Part shown: piece after piece, positions 21,228 through 22,134 of the stretch
How positions within the stretch are numbered: the first letter of the stretch is position 1
How the letters are laid out: each line of letters starts with the position of its first letter
DNA from: an uncultured Marvinbryantia sp.
GTDB taxonomy: Bacteria > Bacillota > Clostridia > Lachnospirales > Lachnospiraceae
Length of the DNA stretch: 22,134 nt
Assembly (NCBI RefSeq): GCF_905201705.1
Contig: NZ_CAJKOX010000054.1
Coordinates: 1 to 22,134, forward strand
Reading direction: 5' to 3'
Notes under the pieces: generated by a model
Databases searched by the model: none
What the model was told of the DNA's origin: nothing
The model's input: only the letters and a program-made list of their open reading frames with translations
Position numbers and translations under genes: made by a program

Positions 21228-22134
21228 CTAACAGCCCCTTTCTGTATTTCTCTTTTCCAGCCATGCTTCAAATTCTTTTCGTTTGATCCGAACATGGTTC
21301 CTTATTTTTACAACCGGAAAATATCCTTTTGTGTACCAGACATTTATCATGGACCGGCTGACCTTTGCCATAAAGGCTGCTTCATCTATAGTAAGATACT
21401 GCAGATTGCCATTCCTTCCTCGTTCCCCGGTCTGTTCCAGTTTCTTTCTCCGATAATTCGCCAGTGCCACATTTTCTTCCATTGCCAGTTCTTCATAATC
21501 GTTCGCCGGATCCAGATGATATTCATCCTGCGCGTCCAGAAACTTCTGAAAGCTTTCCTTCGTGATTCTTTTTCGATCAGCAATCGTGACGAACTCAAAG
21601 AAATGCTGATACTTTTGACTATTCAGAATGCCATATACCTGATTTCTGGTGATTCCCAGCTGTCTGCCCATTTCCGGCATAGTGAGAGTTGCGGCCTCCA
21701 TTTCCGCGTCCCTCTTTTTATCCTCCTTCGTGCGGTATCTGGACTGACCGTCATACCATTTCTGAAATGCAGCTTTTGGTACTCGTTTCCAGTAGTCCAC
21801 AATCAGGACTTCGATATTATTCCGCTTGATCAGGTCATAAACGACACCATCCGTAAGCTCCAGCATTTTTGCAACTTCCGGAACAGAATAAGACCATTCT
21901 TTCAATTCCTTTCCCGGTTCTTCTCCGGTGACTTTATGATATTTAATCTGATTGGCATACCACTTTTCAAAACTCTCAATATTGACCCGCATCTTCCCGG
22001 CAATCTCTTTGGTCTCAAAAAAGTTTTTATGTACCAGCCAATACCGATCTGTCTTTTTAAGCCCCAGGAGCTCGCCCATCTCAGAAACACTCATCCACTT
22101 CTTTTTCGCAGAAGACAGTCTCTTGTATGGGCTG
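21228..22134 (-). CDS. DNA-binding protein with four tandem helix-turn-helix modules (start outside window)
   Basis: The protein is made of four related modules, each an excisionase/MerR-like helix-turn-helix followed by a strand turn and an F-x-K-W/F helix. Numbered from the first in-frame Met (22094) they cover about 1-54, 68-121, 137-194 and 234-283. Typical openings are MSVSEMGELLGL, YSVPEVAKMLEL, LTMPEMGRQLGI and LTIDEAAFMAKV; the last (SMINVWYTKGYFPVVKI, VRIKRKEFEAWLEKR) is closest to classic Xis-like domains. No stop lies upstream up to the window edge, and KKWMSVSEMGELL aligns with KEWSYSVPEVAKML of module 2, so the true start is beyond 22134. It sits three bases before the truncated integrase, as directionality-factor genes often do in clostridial integrative elements. 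Role inferred: DNA bending or excision control. Confidence 0.75.
   Translation of the reverse strand, partial: SPYKRLSSAKKKWMSVSEMGELLGLKKTDRYWLVHKNFFETKEIAGKMRVNIESFEKWYANQIKYHKVTGEEPGKELKEWSYSVPEVAKMLELTDGVVYDLIKRNNIEVLIVDYWKRVPKAAFQKWYDGQSRYRTKEDKKRDAEMEAATLTMPEMGRQLGITRNQVYGILNSQKYQHFFEFVTIADRKRITKESFQKFLDAQDEYHLDPANDYEELAMEENVALANYRRKKLEQTGERGRNGNLQYLTIDEAAFMAKVSRSMINVWYTKGYFPVVKIRNHVRIKRKEFEAWLEKRNTERGC

Overview
This 22.1-kb window looks like the chromosome of a Gram-positive, low-to-mid-GC anaerobe of the Clostridia, most likely a Lachnospiraceae relative. The evidence is an L27 with a cleavable N-terminal extension beside its protease Prp, a short-form HisG that needs HisZ, RecU as the Holliday junction resolvase, strong GGAGG ribosome binding sites with sigma-A promoters, and neighbours typical of that family. 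The species cannot be named from the sequence. Almost every gene is on the minus strand; the exception is one secreted protein at 15902-16912.

Reading the minus strand from high to low coordinates: (a) 20580-22134 is the edge of a degraded mobile element: a protein with four helix-turn-helix modules, then an integrase that keeps only its N-terminus and runs in frame into unrelated sequence abutting recU. (b) recU, then hisZ-hisG-hisD from a strong promoter whose -35 box contains the recU stop codon. (c) A methionine-rich secreted protein on the plus strand interrupts the his genes. (d) hisB and a three-domain hisIE, whose extra N-terminal domain resembles a catalytically dead HisF, follow from a consensus promoter. 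(e) A MATE exporter and a cytidylate-kinase-like gene follow. Their leader RNA is almost entirely two related terminator-like hairpins with covarying stems and an identical loop, a strong riboswitch candidate. (f) glgA, a glycogen synthase carrying about 340 residues of Lys/Glu/Ala/Pro tandem repeats in front of a normal catalytic domain. (g) A lipoprotein esterase, a DUF3737 beta-helix protein and a MalY/PatB aminotransferase form an accessory-looking block, with the decayed remains of a small gene after malY. (h) A conserved translation/RNA block: radical SAM protein, DUF2344 partner, RNase G, L21, Prp, L27 and the start of obgE.

Functionally the window combines ribosome-assembly and RNA-processing genes, seven histidine-biosynthesis activities or subunits (HisZ, G, D, B, I, E and a HisF-like domain; hisA, hisH, hisC and a true hisF are not here), glycogen synthesis and drug or metabolite export. 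No gap between genes exceeds 300 bases. No tRNA, rRNA or CRISPR array was seen. The best candidates for something undescribed are the tandem leader hairpins before the MATE gene and the repeat-bearing glycogen synthase.
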